Below are positions 47,601-59,700 of a stretch of DNA of 64,000 nucleotides, piece by piece. The notes under the pieces were generated by a model that ran no database searches, was not told the origin of the DNA, and saw only the letters and a program-made list of their open reading frames with translations. The translations under genes were made by a program, and so were the position numbers. The stretch lies in assembly GCA_001643675.2 (NCBI GenBank), contig LSRY02000001.1, forward strand, positions 1,982,001-2,046,000, written 5' to 3'. The DNA is from Monocercomonoides exilis. Taxonomy: Eukaryota; Preaxostyla; Oxymonadida; Polymastigidae. The stretch's first letter is position 1, and each line of letters opens with the position of its first letter.

Positions 47601-50554
47601 CGTAATGTTATGTTTAATTCCCCTTCTGCCAGCTCTCTTTCAGGAAACAGAAAACAATTTGACCAAATTCAAGCAAAAGAACAGAAATTAAGTGAAAAAG
47701 AAGGAAAAGAGGGGAAAGAAGTGAAAGAAGCTAAACAAATGAAAATTTCAAATGAAACAGGGGAAAATGTGAATTTATCAATTGAAGCTAAAAGCAATGA
47801 AACACAAACAAACAATGGAAGTGGAAGTAATAGCAAAGCTTCAAAATTACCGAATTTTCCTTCTTTTCCTTCTTCTTCTTCTTCTTCAGCCTCTTCTTCT
47901 TTTTCCTTTTCCTTTTGCCCTTCTCATCTCCAGCAGACCCAACGTTCAGTTTTTTCCAAAAATTCCGCATCTGATTCAATCACCACCCGTACTTCGCAGT
48001 CGGCCGCGCCGGAAATTGTGGAAATATCCCGCTTTTCGCCCGTTTCTGGCGAACCGGGGAATATTTCCTTTAGAATTTTATCTGTTCCACAATGTATTGT
48101 TGTGTGGACTCAGAGCCAGGAAGTGAGTGTTTGGTCGATTTTTGGGGAGAAATTGGGACAATTGTCAGCGCCGGAATGGAAATTGGACCCAAAAACGGAA
48201 TATTTCCAGGCGCAGATGGTGGCGAAGGCGGAAAAGGTGTGGTGAGTGAGGAGAAAGAGAGAAGAGAGGGAAGAGAAAGAGACAGAGAAGGGATGGTGTT
48301 TGAAATGATATTTTTAATATTACTGAAAACAAATATTCGTTTTTTTCTAAAAGAATATTTTAATTATTGCATATATTTTGACTTTTTCAATTATGAAAAT
48401 ATTTTCTCTTGTTTTATTCTTTTTTCCAATTCTTTTTTCCATTTTCTTTTCTTCAATTGTTAATTTATTTTTATTTATTTATTTTTATTTGATGCCACTT
48501 TATTCATCTTTCAGACCATCCAAATCCTCGATGCCAAAAAAGCAGCTGAAAAGCGCCAGAAAGTGAAAGCACCCACAAAAGAAGAAGCAGAATTCATTTT
48601 ATTTTCTCACTCGTCCACTCCTCAAAGCTCAGCGGGTGCTTCTCGTGCTGCCTCTGCTATGAGCAGATCATTCAGAAACAGCTTCAACTTTGAAGGAAGA
48701 AGCAGAAGTCAGAATAGAAGCAGAAGTGGAAGCAGAATGTGGGAAAGGTTTAGCAATATGAGTGAAATTAGCTCTGTAAATGAGAAAAATGGGATAAATA
48801 ATAATAATAACACAAATGGAGTAAATCCATTAAATGGCGTTTCTGCCACCAACACTGCCAATTCAACGCTTCGTGCTTCTCTTTCTCCATTCGCTGTGCA
48901 TCGCCCTGTTTCCCTTCTGCACTCAGCAAATGACTCAAATGAAGGAAGTTTAGTAACAACACATGCTATTGGAATGCAATCATCATCATCATCATCTTCT
49001 TCTTCTTCTTCTTCTTCTTATCCTTATCCTTCCCCTTCCCCTTCTCCTTCCTCTTCCTCTTCAATTGATCCCGAAGCGCTTGCTCTTCAACGCCGCCGTC
49101 GCCTCCCTGCTTCTCTTTTGGCATTGCTTTCATCAAACATTTCTTCGTCTTCTTCTTCCTCCTCTTCTTCAGCTGGAGGTGATGATGAAGATGATGATGG
49201 CTCAACTTTCATCACACAGACAGAGAAAGAGAGAATAAAAAGAGAGAAAGAAATCGAAAAGATTCGGCAAAGCGCAGAATTTCAGTTTGAGAAGCAGTTT
49301 TTGACGCCGAGAAGGAGAATACAGAAGCTGCAGGAGAAGATGAAGGAGAGGGAGAAGAAAGAGAAAGAGGAGAGAAGAAAACAGATTGCCAAGTTAAAAA
49401 GCAAAGCGAATGAGAAAGAGAAGATAGAAGCAAATGATCGAGAGACGGAGATGGAGATAAAAGCGAGGAAGCAGAGGGCGTTGGCATATTCGATGGAGCA
49501 GGTGGAGATGGAGATGCTGATCAAGGAGGCAGCACCAGACACATCTTTGCTGAGCTTCATGGAGCAGGCAGAAAGAAGGCAGATGCAGTCGCAAATGCAG
49601 AAGAGAAGATATTCAATGAGTGCGAATTCGCAAAGGGGGAGAAAAGGGAAGGAGAAAGAGAATGATACGGAGAATGCGGAGAATGAAGAAGAAGAAGAGG
49701 AAAAGAGGAAGAGGATGAAGAAGAAGAAAAAGGGAGAAATCAGCAGTGCGGAAGTGAGGCTGCAGATGGAGCGGAAGCGGAAGGCGGCGGGGAAAGCAGA
49801 CGAATTGATGGAGAGGAGGCTGCAAAGAATGCATGCAGAGCCATTGAAAGAGATGATGAGGCCAAGAGAAAGAGAAGTTAGCCCACTTTCATTGGAATTT
49901 CTGGTGAATCTACCGAAGGGGAGCTCACAGCTTCTGGATTCGGACTGGGCGAAGATGCAGGCGATAGAGGAGAAGCAGAGGAAAAAGAAAGAGAAGGAGA
50001 AGGAGAAAGAAAGAGAGAAAGAAAGAGAAAGAGAAAGAGAAATAGGAGAAAAGGAGCTTTTGATTAGTTCTGACGCAGCTGCTTCATCATCATCGTCGTC
50101 GTCATCTTCTTCTTCATCTTTTTCCTCTTTTCCTTCCTTTTCTTCTTCTTCTTCTTCCAACCTCGTTCTTCCTTCTCTTTATGACACCACAACAACACCC
50201 AGCAGCCGGATAATGTCTTCATACGGCTCTCGCTGCCCAAACTCTTTCCTTCTTCGCTCTTCTCTCCACAAACAAGGCGATTTGGTGCAGAAAAGAGCTC
50301 AAAGCCCAAAAATGAATGCTTCTTCTTTTATTTCTTCTTTTCCCGCTTCTTCTTCTTCTTCTTCTGTTTCTGCTTCTTCTCATTCAGTTTCTGGTTCTTC
50401 TTCTTCTTCTTCTTCTTCCTATTCTTCAACAAATTCTTCTTTCCTTCCATCGCTGAATAAAGAATCGAAGGTTGGAATTTCGAAGGAGGAGGAAGCAAAA
50501 GAGCCAGTTGTGAAAAGAGGTATTAGCATTGCACTTGATGGAACCACTTCATAA
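41948..50554 (+). CDS. Giant WD40-repeat protein with serine-rich tracts (nine exons, ~2347 residues)
   Basis: Exons: 41948-41961, 42079-42119, 42162-42262, 42358-42552, 42602-42785, 42936-43276, 43778-45144, 45476-48236 and 48515-50554. All join in phase with GT-AG introns of 42-501 bp. The N-terminal ~120 residues (MMAEM, LREKILSFSPEEF, LFTQIDVGCTSALYWRDV) resemble the EF-hand-like lead of WDR49/WDR64-type proteins. WD repeats follow (HRDGTIKIWNAS, SSSVDRTISFWTS, GGQCNDIHMWDLD). A Ser-rich insert of ~280 residues comes next. The second WD block is at about 600-750 (SASLDRTVKLWDC, TAGFEREVFIWNP, SADCAGYVKIWDL), with further blades in the eighth exon (TAGKEFSVWNAH). The eighth exon also holds long Ser, Glu/Lys and Pro/Ser runs, and the last exon is Arg/Glu/Lys-rich coiled coil with more Ser runs. 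Probably a cytoskeletal or axonemal scaffold, by analogy with WDR49-like proteins. Confidence 0.85.
43285..43476. repeat. Intronic minisatellite of TGATTGGT-like units
   Basis: The 501-bp intron at 43277-43777 opens with many imperfect copies of TGATTGGT, TTAGTTG and GTTTGATT. It is a degenerate tandem array confined to the intron. Confidence 0.75.
45384..45452. repeat. 11-bp tandem repeat in intron (CTTCTTTATTC)
   Basis: About six near-identical copies of CTTCTTTATTC lie just upstream of the 3' splice site of the intron 45145-45475, forming a long polypyrimidine-rich tract before the acceptor TTCAG. Confidence 0.85.
46498..46557 (+). repeat. (TCT/TTC)n microsatellite encoding poly-Ser
   Basis: About 18 uninterrupted TCT codons inside the eighth exon of the WD40 gene give a pure serine run. 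Similar but impure tracts recur at 44566-44655, 46741-46880, 47127-47150, 47267-47310 and 49000-49020. Confidence 0.9.
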
Positions 50555-51306
50555 TTCTTGTTGTGTTTGAGAAAAAAGAAGTAAAGAAAAAAAAGAAAGG
50601 AAAGAAAAAAGAAAGAAAGAAACGAAAGTTTTATTTTTGATTCGAAAAATGCTTATTTATTATTTTGTTTACATATTTATAAAAATATTTTATCATCTTT
50701 TTTTAGAAAATGCTTTGTAATTTCTGTTTCAACGTATTTTTGACAACTGTATTGTGTGGATATTGTTTAAATAATCTATCTATCTATTTATTTAAAGTTT
50801 GATTGATGCGATTTTTAAGGATATTTTATGATTTCATTATGATAAGCATCTTTTTCAATGAAAACAATTTTGTTTTTTTGTTCTTTTATTTTCTTTGAAT
50901 TCAAACATTTCTTCAGGTTTTTTTATGTTTCATCATTCATTTCACAAATATGTGATTATCTTATTGTGTGCGATATTTTATCCATTGCCTTTTTTTCAAC
51001 AAAGAGAAGCAGCTTATTCAAATAGTTGTATTTTGTTGGAAGGAAATAAATCCAAACAAAAAGAATAGAAAAGTTAAAAAAAAAGTTTATTAAACATTAT
51101 TAACATTGCAGTCAAACATTACTTTGATTTTTGAAATGAGCAAAACCTCATAACTCAAAAGATACACAAAAACAACCCAAAATATGAAGAAAAGAAAAAA
51201 TGAAAAGAAAAAGAAAGAAAGAAAGATATTCAAAAACTGTAATCATTATGTATATTATTATAATAAAATCGTCTAATTAACAGAATAATACTGAATGCTT
51301 CACACA
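50555..51306. other. Convergent intergenic region
   Basis: Lies between the 3' ends of the WD40 gene (plus) and the next surface-protein gene (minus). AT-rich with purine runs (50580-50630) and a short TCTA run near 50778. It must hold both 3' ends. No gene is visible. Confidence 0.6.
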
Positions 51307-54300
51307 TTACATGGAAATATAACTTCTCTGGCTTTGTCCAAAGCGCCTCATAACAGCAGAAGAGGAGGTGAGTGAAGGTGGCATTGAGAATGAAGCAGCA
51401 GGAAGCGGAGGTACTGTTGGAGAAGAAGAAGAAGCAGTTATTGGAGAAGGCATCTTCGAATCAGACGGAGCACAAGCAGCTGCCAAAGAAGATTCAGAAG
51501 CAGAAGTTTTGCCAGATGAATTCCCAATGCCTGGTTGTGTTCCAACTGTATTATCATCTTCCATCTCTTTCACCTTCTCACTCTCTTTCCCTTTGGAAGA
51601 TTGGCTCAAGTCGTGAGGAGAAACAGGTGTGAAGCCAGAAAGCTTGAAGAGATGGTGCTTCTTCCGATACCGATACACCACAACGACCACAACAGCGACA
51701 ACGACAAGTGTCACAACAGCAACCACAATCGGAACCACAAACGCAATCACAGGCGGCTTGGGATTGGAAGAAGACGAAGAGGAATTGTTGCGTGGTTGCG
51801 GATTGTCTGGATCGTTTGTTAACTTCAGGAAAAACGGGTCTGTTGTACTTGGCGCATTGTGCCCATTGCCAAACATAAGAGCAGCGCTAATTGTATCGTT
51901 TTCACCTGATGTGTTGAGCAAGTCATTCATCACATTCACCAAAATAGATGTTTCATTTGTGAACTCGGCAATATCAATCAAAGCAACAGTCTTATTTCCA
52001 TTGATAACAGTTTCCAATTTGACAACAAGATTGCACGGCAGCAAAAGCGAGCCTGTGAAGTTAAGTTTTGTCAGCTGCTCTCCTTTCTCAGCTGTTACGT
52101 TGCTGATTGAAGGGATAAAGAAAGGCGACGGCTTATCTGCTGCATCACCAGACAATTCGCATCCATCATTGACAATCCACAGTGAAGTGTTTGGCTCGTC
52201 TCCATCTCCTTCGCTCATGTTAGTCACATTCAATGAAGAAGTGTTAGCGCAGACGATATTGCGGCGAATGGATGGGTAGCCTGCGATCATTGGACTGTTG
52301 TTTGTGAAGCGACTATTGGCAACTGTTGCTTTGTTACCAGAGACACGCAATGCACCATAGCTCGAGTTTGAAAATGTTGCGCTTTCAAACACAGCTGAGC
52401 AGCCGTCAACAGAAACAAGAGAGCCATTCCAAGTGCAGATTTCATCAGCCCCATCGTTCAGATGCCACAAAAGATAGTTTGTTTCAGGTTTTTTCACGGC
52501 AAATGAGCAGGACAGCACTTTCAGTTCTGAACATTTCAGTGCGCGCAGACAAGTTCCTTCTTTACTATTAGACGCTTCAGAGACGCCGAACTCGCATTGC
52601 TCTAGTGTGAAAACGAGTGCTTCTGTAGCGGAAATGACACATGCTCCTTCTCCTTCCAAAAGAATGTTAGAAAACGAGCATTGGATGAAGTTTGCAACAG
52701 CTGATTTGCAGTCAACAACTGCACTTTGAGCCGAAGAGATTGATTTCAGGCTCATCTCTTTGAATGAAAGTGTTGAGCCGACAGAAGCAGAAAACAGAGA
52801 AGATGATTGACAACCTTCATTGTGAGTTGAGTTCCACTCTGAAATGGAGGTGTTTTGAATAGAAACTGTTGAAGAAGGAGCAGCAGACACTAAATTGGGA
52901 AGAAGGTTTGAGGTTTGAAGAGGCTTTGATCCAACATTTTGGCAAAGCACGCTTATAAGAGAAAGATTAGCGTTCTGTTGTATAGAAATAAGTGTATAGC
53001 TAAGAGTTTTTTCCGATTCGGAAGTTGGTAAAAAGACGAGGTTGATTTGATTCAAGCAAAGCAAATGAGACTCAACAGAAATCAAACTGTCAATGTTCAT
53101 TTGAGATGGAAATGAAATGTTTAAGCACAACAAAGTTGTATTTGCAGCAAAAGAAAGAAAGGAAGTTGAATGCTCAACAGTTTCAGCATTCACGTTTTCT
53201 GTGCTTTTCACTGAATTGCTTGAGATTCTTAAATTATCATTGCCATTTAACCCTTTGATCAAATACGAAGAAGCATTTTCTGTCTCAGCAAAGTGCAATT
53301 TCTCCCCAAGAAGCACTTCGCCTTCAATAGAAACTAAGTGCAAGCCTTTTGCTTCTTCTTTCAGATTCACAATCCGCTCGAAAAGAGAGAAAGAAAGAGA
53401 GCTGCAGGGAAATGACTTGAACCCGCAGACTTTGAAGGAGTTATTGTTTGGATGTGAAGAAGAGCAGATGACTGTGTCGTTCAGCTCGTCGAGTGCAAAC
53501 AAGAGAGGAATTGGCGTGCGCAGCAGCTTCGAATCTTCGCTCATGTCAAAGCCGCTGAAAGTGTATGGGCTGTCTGACGAACGAGGAAGACTCGCATCAA
53601 ATACGAACATTATGTCAGTTTTCGAAATGCACCTAGAAAGTTGTGGCGCATCAACAAACACGTCAAAGCCAAATTGAGCTGTGTTGTTAGCAAAATTTAT
53701 CGCATTCAAATGAACGTTCTTGCCAGCCCCATCCTCCAAAAAGAGATAGATTGCGCCTCCTCTTCCCGCTAAATGTTCAGCATGATCGTTTCTTTTATTT
53801 CTCTTTGGTTGAAATTCGTCTTTCCAGTTCTCGTAAGGCGAGCCATTTGAATCGCGTGGTGCTGAACAGAACAAAAATGAGCAGTCTTTTATAACCAGGT
53901 CGCATTCCTCTGCTGATGCAACTTGCACAAAAACAGCTCCTCCACAACAGTTTTTGGAAGTGCTACATGAAGAAAATACGCATTCTGACAAAGAAAATTG
54001 TGCAACCTGATTGTGAAGACTGTTTGAAGATGCAGATGTTGTTGGACGTGAAGCAACTGCTTGTGAAGAACCAACAATGCAAATGCATGATCCATTGCCA
54101 TCAATTCTGACAATGTTCGTAAAGTTGCATTTGGTAACATTGACTGATGACGGATAAAGGAAATCAAGAACAGAAGAAGAGAGATTTGGATGTGATGCAG
54201 CAACATCTTTCGTAGCACCATTGAACGAGCACGATGTGAATAAGACTGCCGATCCTTTTTCTGCGATTATTGCAGAATGAAAAGGAACTCCAGATTGAAA

Positions 54301-55138
54301 TGTTTGATTGTATTCAACAAACAGTCCAGATGAAAACACTTTGTCGAAAATAATGCAAGACGAAGCCCCTTCTGCGCGAATGAAGAATTTCTGTGCAAGT
54401 GAATTTCTCATCATTGTATCAACTTCCTCCTTTTCTCTGAAACAAATTGGTTTTATCACGCAATTCTCTAATTGCAAACTCCCGGAAAAAACTGAGAAAA
54501 TGTTGTAAGTTATAAACGAAAAAGCTTCTGAATCTGTTTGATTTATGCCCTGTATTCTGCAATCAACAAGAGAAAAATTCACCAAAGAAGAGACCACAAT
54601 GACACTTTCAAACAAAAAAAGATCGTTTGGTAAATCGATGCTCAGCTTTGTGAATTGCGAGTTATTATTTAAAGTGATCAATGAGCTTGTTTTTGAAGAT
54701 TCAGATAACGCATCTGGCACTATTTCAAGCGTACACATGGAAAAATCAGAAACAAGTCCACTTAAAATATTCTCGTCCCAAAACTGAAAATCGTCTTCAA
54801 AAGTATTTCCTTGCAAGATAAATAATCCATGGTCTATAGTAATCGATTTTGTTAGTGTATTTTTCGTGTCTAATAAAATTATGGAAGCAAAAGTTGCATC
54901 TCCTTGTTGCAATTGATTTTGAAGTTTCTCAATTGTATAATCCAATGGAAAGCATGGATTAGAGACACTTAAACCGCATTCATCCGATGAATCGCCTTTA
55001 ATTGAAACATAAAGAGTCTATAAATTGAAAATTGAAAAGTTTTTAAAGAAATAAAAATGTGACTCAAACAAAATTATCTTGTTGTTGACAAGTTGCATGG
55101 TAAATTACAAATAAAAGCAACTCAAAAATTGCTATCAT
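51307..55138 (-). CDS. Beta-helix surface protein, 1259 residues, signal peptide in its own exon
   Basis: Exon 1 is 55138-55070: MIAIFELLLFVIYHATC..., a signal peptide. A 52-bp intron (55069-55018, GTTTGAG...TATAG) is followed by exon 2, 55017-51307. Exon 2 starts TLYVSIKGDSSDECG, the family's module-opening motif, and ends SYISM with a TAA stop at 51309-51307. A second module opens with VCGFKSFPCSSLS. Gly-rich, Cys-rich beta-helix strands fill the ectodomain. The membrane-proximal block (CTWNGSLVS, IRRNIVC, NDGCELSG, FFIPSI, LLLPCNLVVK) matches the gene at 24677-32104. The membrane helix (VIAFVVPIVVAVVTLVVVAV) is followed by a ~115-residue cytoplasmic tail rich in Ser/Pro, without a kinase-like domain. 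Divergent from the gene at 55300, with 161 bp between the two starts. Probably a surface adhesin or receptor. Confidence 0.9.
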
Positions 55139-55299
55139 GAAATGAGCAGAGTCTCCTTTGCTCAAAGGAATAGCAATTTTAGTCAGAATTTAACAAATTA
55201 TATTACATCAGATCCAAAATAAAATTTTTCAACATTTCTTCAGTAATAAGAACAATTTTTCGATTTTTCGCATCATATATTTTTTTCATTAATTAATAT
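55139..55299. promoter_or_regulatory. Compact divergent promoter region
   Basis: These 161 AT-rich bases separate the start codons of two divergent genes and so must contain both promoters. TTAATTAATATATG lies directly at the start of the plus-strand gene. No further element can be assigned. Confidence 0.45.
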
Positions 55300-56723
55300 A
55301 TGCTAACAGCCGTATGCCGGTTATTTTTAGAGCTTTTCTTTAAAAATAAAATTGACAATTTAAATGTTGGATGTTTTTCACCTCCTTCGATATGGCAGCA
55401 CAGCGATACTGAAGAACCGATTGAGGTTCATCGTCGCGGTAATATTCATCAGCCAAATGAAATAAATGAAGAATTTCCTCCAAGTTTGATTCATAATTAT
55501 ATAATATGTTAATTACTTTCCTTCAACAAATTAATTTTTAATTTTTGTATACTTTTTCATTATAGATAAAGATGATGTATCAAATCCTCCCACTCCAAAA
55601 TTTTATGAAGAGATTGACGATTCCAGCTCAGAATCAGAAACAGAATCCTCCGAAACACCATATGTGATAAGTAGTGACACTGATGATGATTTTTCGTTTT
55701 TTGGATCAAAAAAGAAAAATCCTCTCGGCCTTCACAAGCGCAAATTGCCTAAGAGATTTCCACATTCCGAAAGTGCCAACAGTCTTGACAGCCGCCAAAG
55801 TTCAAGGAGTGTCAATATGACTCAAGAAGAAAGAGAAATCTTACAAAAAAAAATTGCAGAAAGAGAAAGACGAAAAAAGGAACAGCAAGATAAATTAGAA
55901 GAGCGATTAAAGCAAGCAAAAGAGAGAAAACGAAAAGCATTTTATCAATCATCGTGCTGGTCAGCAATACTGTTTTTCAGTTCTCTTGCTGTTGCTTTGC
56001 TGTTAATAGCATTGAATTGGCTTGCATTTTCAAGTTATTGCACCAAAAAGCTGACTCCGCGTATTGCACCACTTCACAATGAAACACATTGTCACAAAAT
56101 GGAATTAAAAGTTTGAGATTTTTCAAAATATTTCAAAAATTTAATAAATTTCTATATTGCATTTTGTTCGTTCTTTCACATTGTTGATCATTCGTTTTTA
56201 TATTTTTAACAATTCTTTTGCTATTTAGAAAGATAGATTATTCATTTGGTATGATAACGAGATTAGCAGATTTAATATGAGAGGTTTGTCAAATGTTTTT
56301 TGAACTATTAGAATAACGAATTTAAATGCAAATTTTTTGCAAAAATTTTTTATTTTTGCTGACATTTCTATTCTCTCTCTTTATTTTTTTTTTTCTTCGC
56401 TTTTTTGACTTACTCTTCCAATCTCGTTTCAAATCATTTAATGATATACAGTTCCATTTATCTCCAATTATATTACACGGAAAGCTGCACAAAGGATGCT
56501 TAAGCAAATAAGAAGCGAATGTCATTGGTATACAATGCATGAGTTTAAAGGGAAAATTGATACCTCAAAAAGGAAAGAGTTTGTTCCTGAGCCAGAATCT
56601 GAAGAGCAATTAAAATTGTGGTCAACCAGATGCAGACTCATGGGGCAAATGCGAGAAGAATCATTTGAATTGGAGAAAAAATGGCATGATCATCTTGAAA
56701 GCATATTTGGTGTTCCAATTTGA
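55300..56723 (+). CDS. Single-pass membrane protein with coiled coil, 359 residues, four exons
   Basis: Exons 55300-55507, 55566-56110, 56229-56283 and 56452-56723 join in phase. The introns are 58, 118 and 168 bp. The N-terminal ~130 residues are polar and acidic (DDSSSESETESSE, SSDTDDDFSFFG) and then basic. A charged coiled coil (EEREILQKKIAERERRKKEQ and following) runs up to a membrane helix at about residues 200-222 (AILFFSSLAVALLLIALNWL). About 135 residues follow the helix, including SECHWYTMHEFKGK and LWSTRCRLMGQM, ending GVPI. There is no signal peptide, so the topology could be N-in, as in tail-anchored-like or SNARE-like proteins, but the C-terminal part is long for those. I do not recognise the family. 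The third and fourth exons could be mistaken for a separate gene, but there is no ATG for them, and phase continues across the GTTTGAG donor at 56111. Confidence 0.7.
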
Positions 56724-56772
56724 TTTCATAACATCACTTCATTTTTTTTATCAACCCTTATCTTTTTTTTTT

Positions 56773-59700
56773 ATGGAAGAAAAAAATAAAACTCAAATAT
56801 CAGCTCGTCCACAGTGGATACCCCACATCCAACCTGATGGACGAGCTTATTTTTATAATGTGCAAGAACAAAAAAGCACTTGGGAATGTCCTCCTGGTGT
56901 TAAGCCTCCAAATTTTGTGAAACAAAATAAAATTGAATTTGAAATTCTTGGAAAAGGACACTGGCTTTCGGCTTTATCTCCAGATGGGAAAACATACTAT
57001 TATAATACTTTAACTCTTCAAACTCAATGGGATCCTCCTCCTCTTTCTCAAATGCCACAGTTTGGTCGCTTCTTGACAGATACACAAAAAAATGAGCTTA
57101 TTGCACTTGAAAAACGAATTACAGAAATGAAAATTAAAATGAATAAAGACAGTAACGAAAATGAATCGGAAATTAAAGATATAGAGAGCAATAATGTCTC
57201 TGCAATGGAAAAAGAAGAATTGGATCAGGATTCTATTTCGAATGAATTGTCTCAGGAAATGAAGAACGAAGAATTTCAATCGGAACAAGAGCAAGAAGTC
57301 GAGGAGGCAGATCCATTTGCTTTCTTTACAGATGATTTGTTAAATGAATTAGCTCAGAAAGAAGCTGAAATTGCTGCTGAGGAACAAGAACTACCAGAGG
57401 AAGAAGTTGAAAGAAAAGAAGAAGAAAGAAAGAAAGCCGATACTTTATACAAAGAAGGAGAATTTCTTCAAATGCTTGTTGATTTTGATATTACTTCGTC
57501 AGAGCAGTGGAAAAAGCAGTTGCCGAAATTATCTTTTGATCGCAGATTTCAAGCGATTGAAAGCTCAGAGGAAAAGAAGTCACTTGTGAAGAAGTATTTG
57601 AAAAAATTAAAGAAAGAAATAAATGGAGGCAAAGAGAAGAGTGAAAAAGCAGACAAAAACAGCAGCGCCAGTTCTGAAAGGAATAATGATAATACTGGAT
57701 CATCAAAGGTTTCAAGTGTGGCTTCGAAAAGTAAGCAAAAGTTGTTAGAAGAATATGCAGCGTATCTCAGCCGTCTGAGCGAAGAGAAGGCGATCACGTT
57801 TCTGTCGCCTGAGATTACGTTCTCTGTTCTTGACCAGCGGCACAGTGGCGACAAGAAGTGGAAGCAGCTGACGAGAGAGGAGAGGAGGAGTGTGTTTGAC
57901 AGGGTTTGTGAGGAAGTCAGAGGAAGAGGAAGAGGAAGAGGAAGCGAGGCGATGGAGAGAGAAAGGCAGAAGGAGCTGAAGGCGCGGTTTGACATGAAGA
58001 GAAGGCTGTTTGCGGAAATGCTGAAGGAGAACGGGGTTTTGAGTGATGATGGGAATCTTTGCGATGAAATAGCGAGAAAGATGATTCGACAATCAGAAGA
58101 GAAAGAAAAAGAAAAAGAAGAAAAGAAAGAAGAGATTGAAGAAAGCAAAGAAAGTGAAAAAATTGATGAAGAAGAAAATAATCTTGACAAAAAGAACCAA
58201 TTTTATTTGCCTCTTCGAGAACACATTTCAAATGACAGCAGATTTCGCCAGTTTGAAAGCGAAGAAGGAAAGGCTCTTATCAAAAATGTGTTAAAAGGAA
58301 GAGAAGAATCCAAATTGAATCTTTTTGAGTATTTTGCAAGTGAGTTACTGGATGTGTGGAAGAAGAAGGAGGAAAAGAGAATTAAAGAATTTGAAGTAGA
58401 GAAGAAAGATAGAAAAATGGAGTTGGAAGATAAAGATAAAGAAGAAGAAGAAGAAGATAACGACAGCGAAGAAGAAAGCTCAGGACAGCATACAAAAGAT
58501 GAAAGGCATATAGGCAATGATCGAATGAAAGAAGCAACTTTATCATCATCATCATCATCTTCTTCTTCTTCTTCTTCCACTTCTTCTTCTTCTGTTTCAG
58601 CTTCTGTTCAGAGGGAAAGGCAGGCTGTTTTGTGGGAAGCTCAAAAGAACGAGTTTGTCACTGAAATTACACTTTCCTTATCAAAATTAGCAAAAATGAG
58701 AAGGGTTTGTTTTATTTGTGAAAGTCATTATGTGTTTGTTTTTTTATGATTATGTAGATGCTTTTATAAAAATATTTGTAATTATCAATTTTTTTTTAAC
58801 ATTTTTGATGTATTTTTTTTTTGAAAATGAGAGTATTTCAAATAAGTTTTTTTATTAATTATTCAAATTTTCATTTTTTAACTTCCACATATTTTTTTAT
58901 AACATTTATTCGACATTCTTCAGAAGGAACTTTCAATCGACCTTGTTCTTCAGTCAATTCGCCAGTCTGTCAGCAGGCAAGAAAAATTCACCCAAAACGT
59001 TCAAAGCGACGACACAAAGGAAAGCAAAAATGAACTTTCTCTTTTCCCTCTTCTTTCTCCGAGGCAAAAGGAGGTTTTAATACAGCACGAAATAGATCAG
59101 CTTTTGGAGTCAGATCGAAACGCGTTTTTGAGCCTTCTGCGTGATTGGTCAGCGCCTGATGGAGGGACTGTGCAGCCTGATGTTGTGAAGACGATCGGAG
59201 AAATTGTGGGGATCGGAGAAATAGATGAAAATGAGGGGAAGGAAGCAAATCACAGAAAAGAAGAGAACGATGTGCAGAAACAAAAGACGGAAAAGGGCGA
59301 AGATGAACATATGTCATTCTCTCTGGATGACTTGAACGAAGAAGAAGAAGATAATGAAAAAGAATCTGAAAAAGAAGAGAAAGAAAACAAAATCAAAGAA
59401 ACTGCTGCTCATTTTGCGACTTCTTCCCAGCAAGCGAAGATATTGAAGAATCCTGTGCATTTTATCACATTTCGCACTGATTATTCGACTGCCAGCAAGG
59501 TTCTGTCAGACAACCCTCGCTTTGAGCTTGTTGCTTCAGAAGAAGAAAGAAAAGACCTTTTTGAGTCGCACAAGTTGAATCTATACAACGCAGCCAGATT
59601 TGCATTCATTGAGAAGCTGAGGTCGATGCCACTGTCTGTTCTCAACTCGTCTACGGCTATTCCAGAAGATTGGATCAAACTGGAGAAGGAGGAAGAGGAG

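Noticed and set aside
56452-56723. Independent 75-residue gene
   Set aside because: The frame is open upstream of its ATG to a splice acceptor and joins in phase to two earlier exons of the membrane-protein gene.
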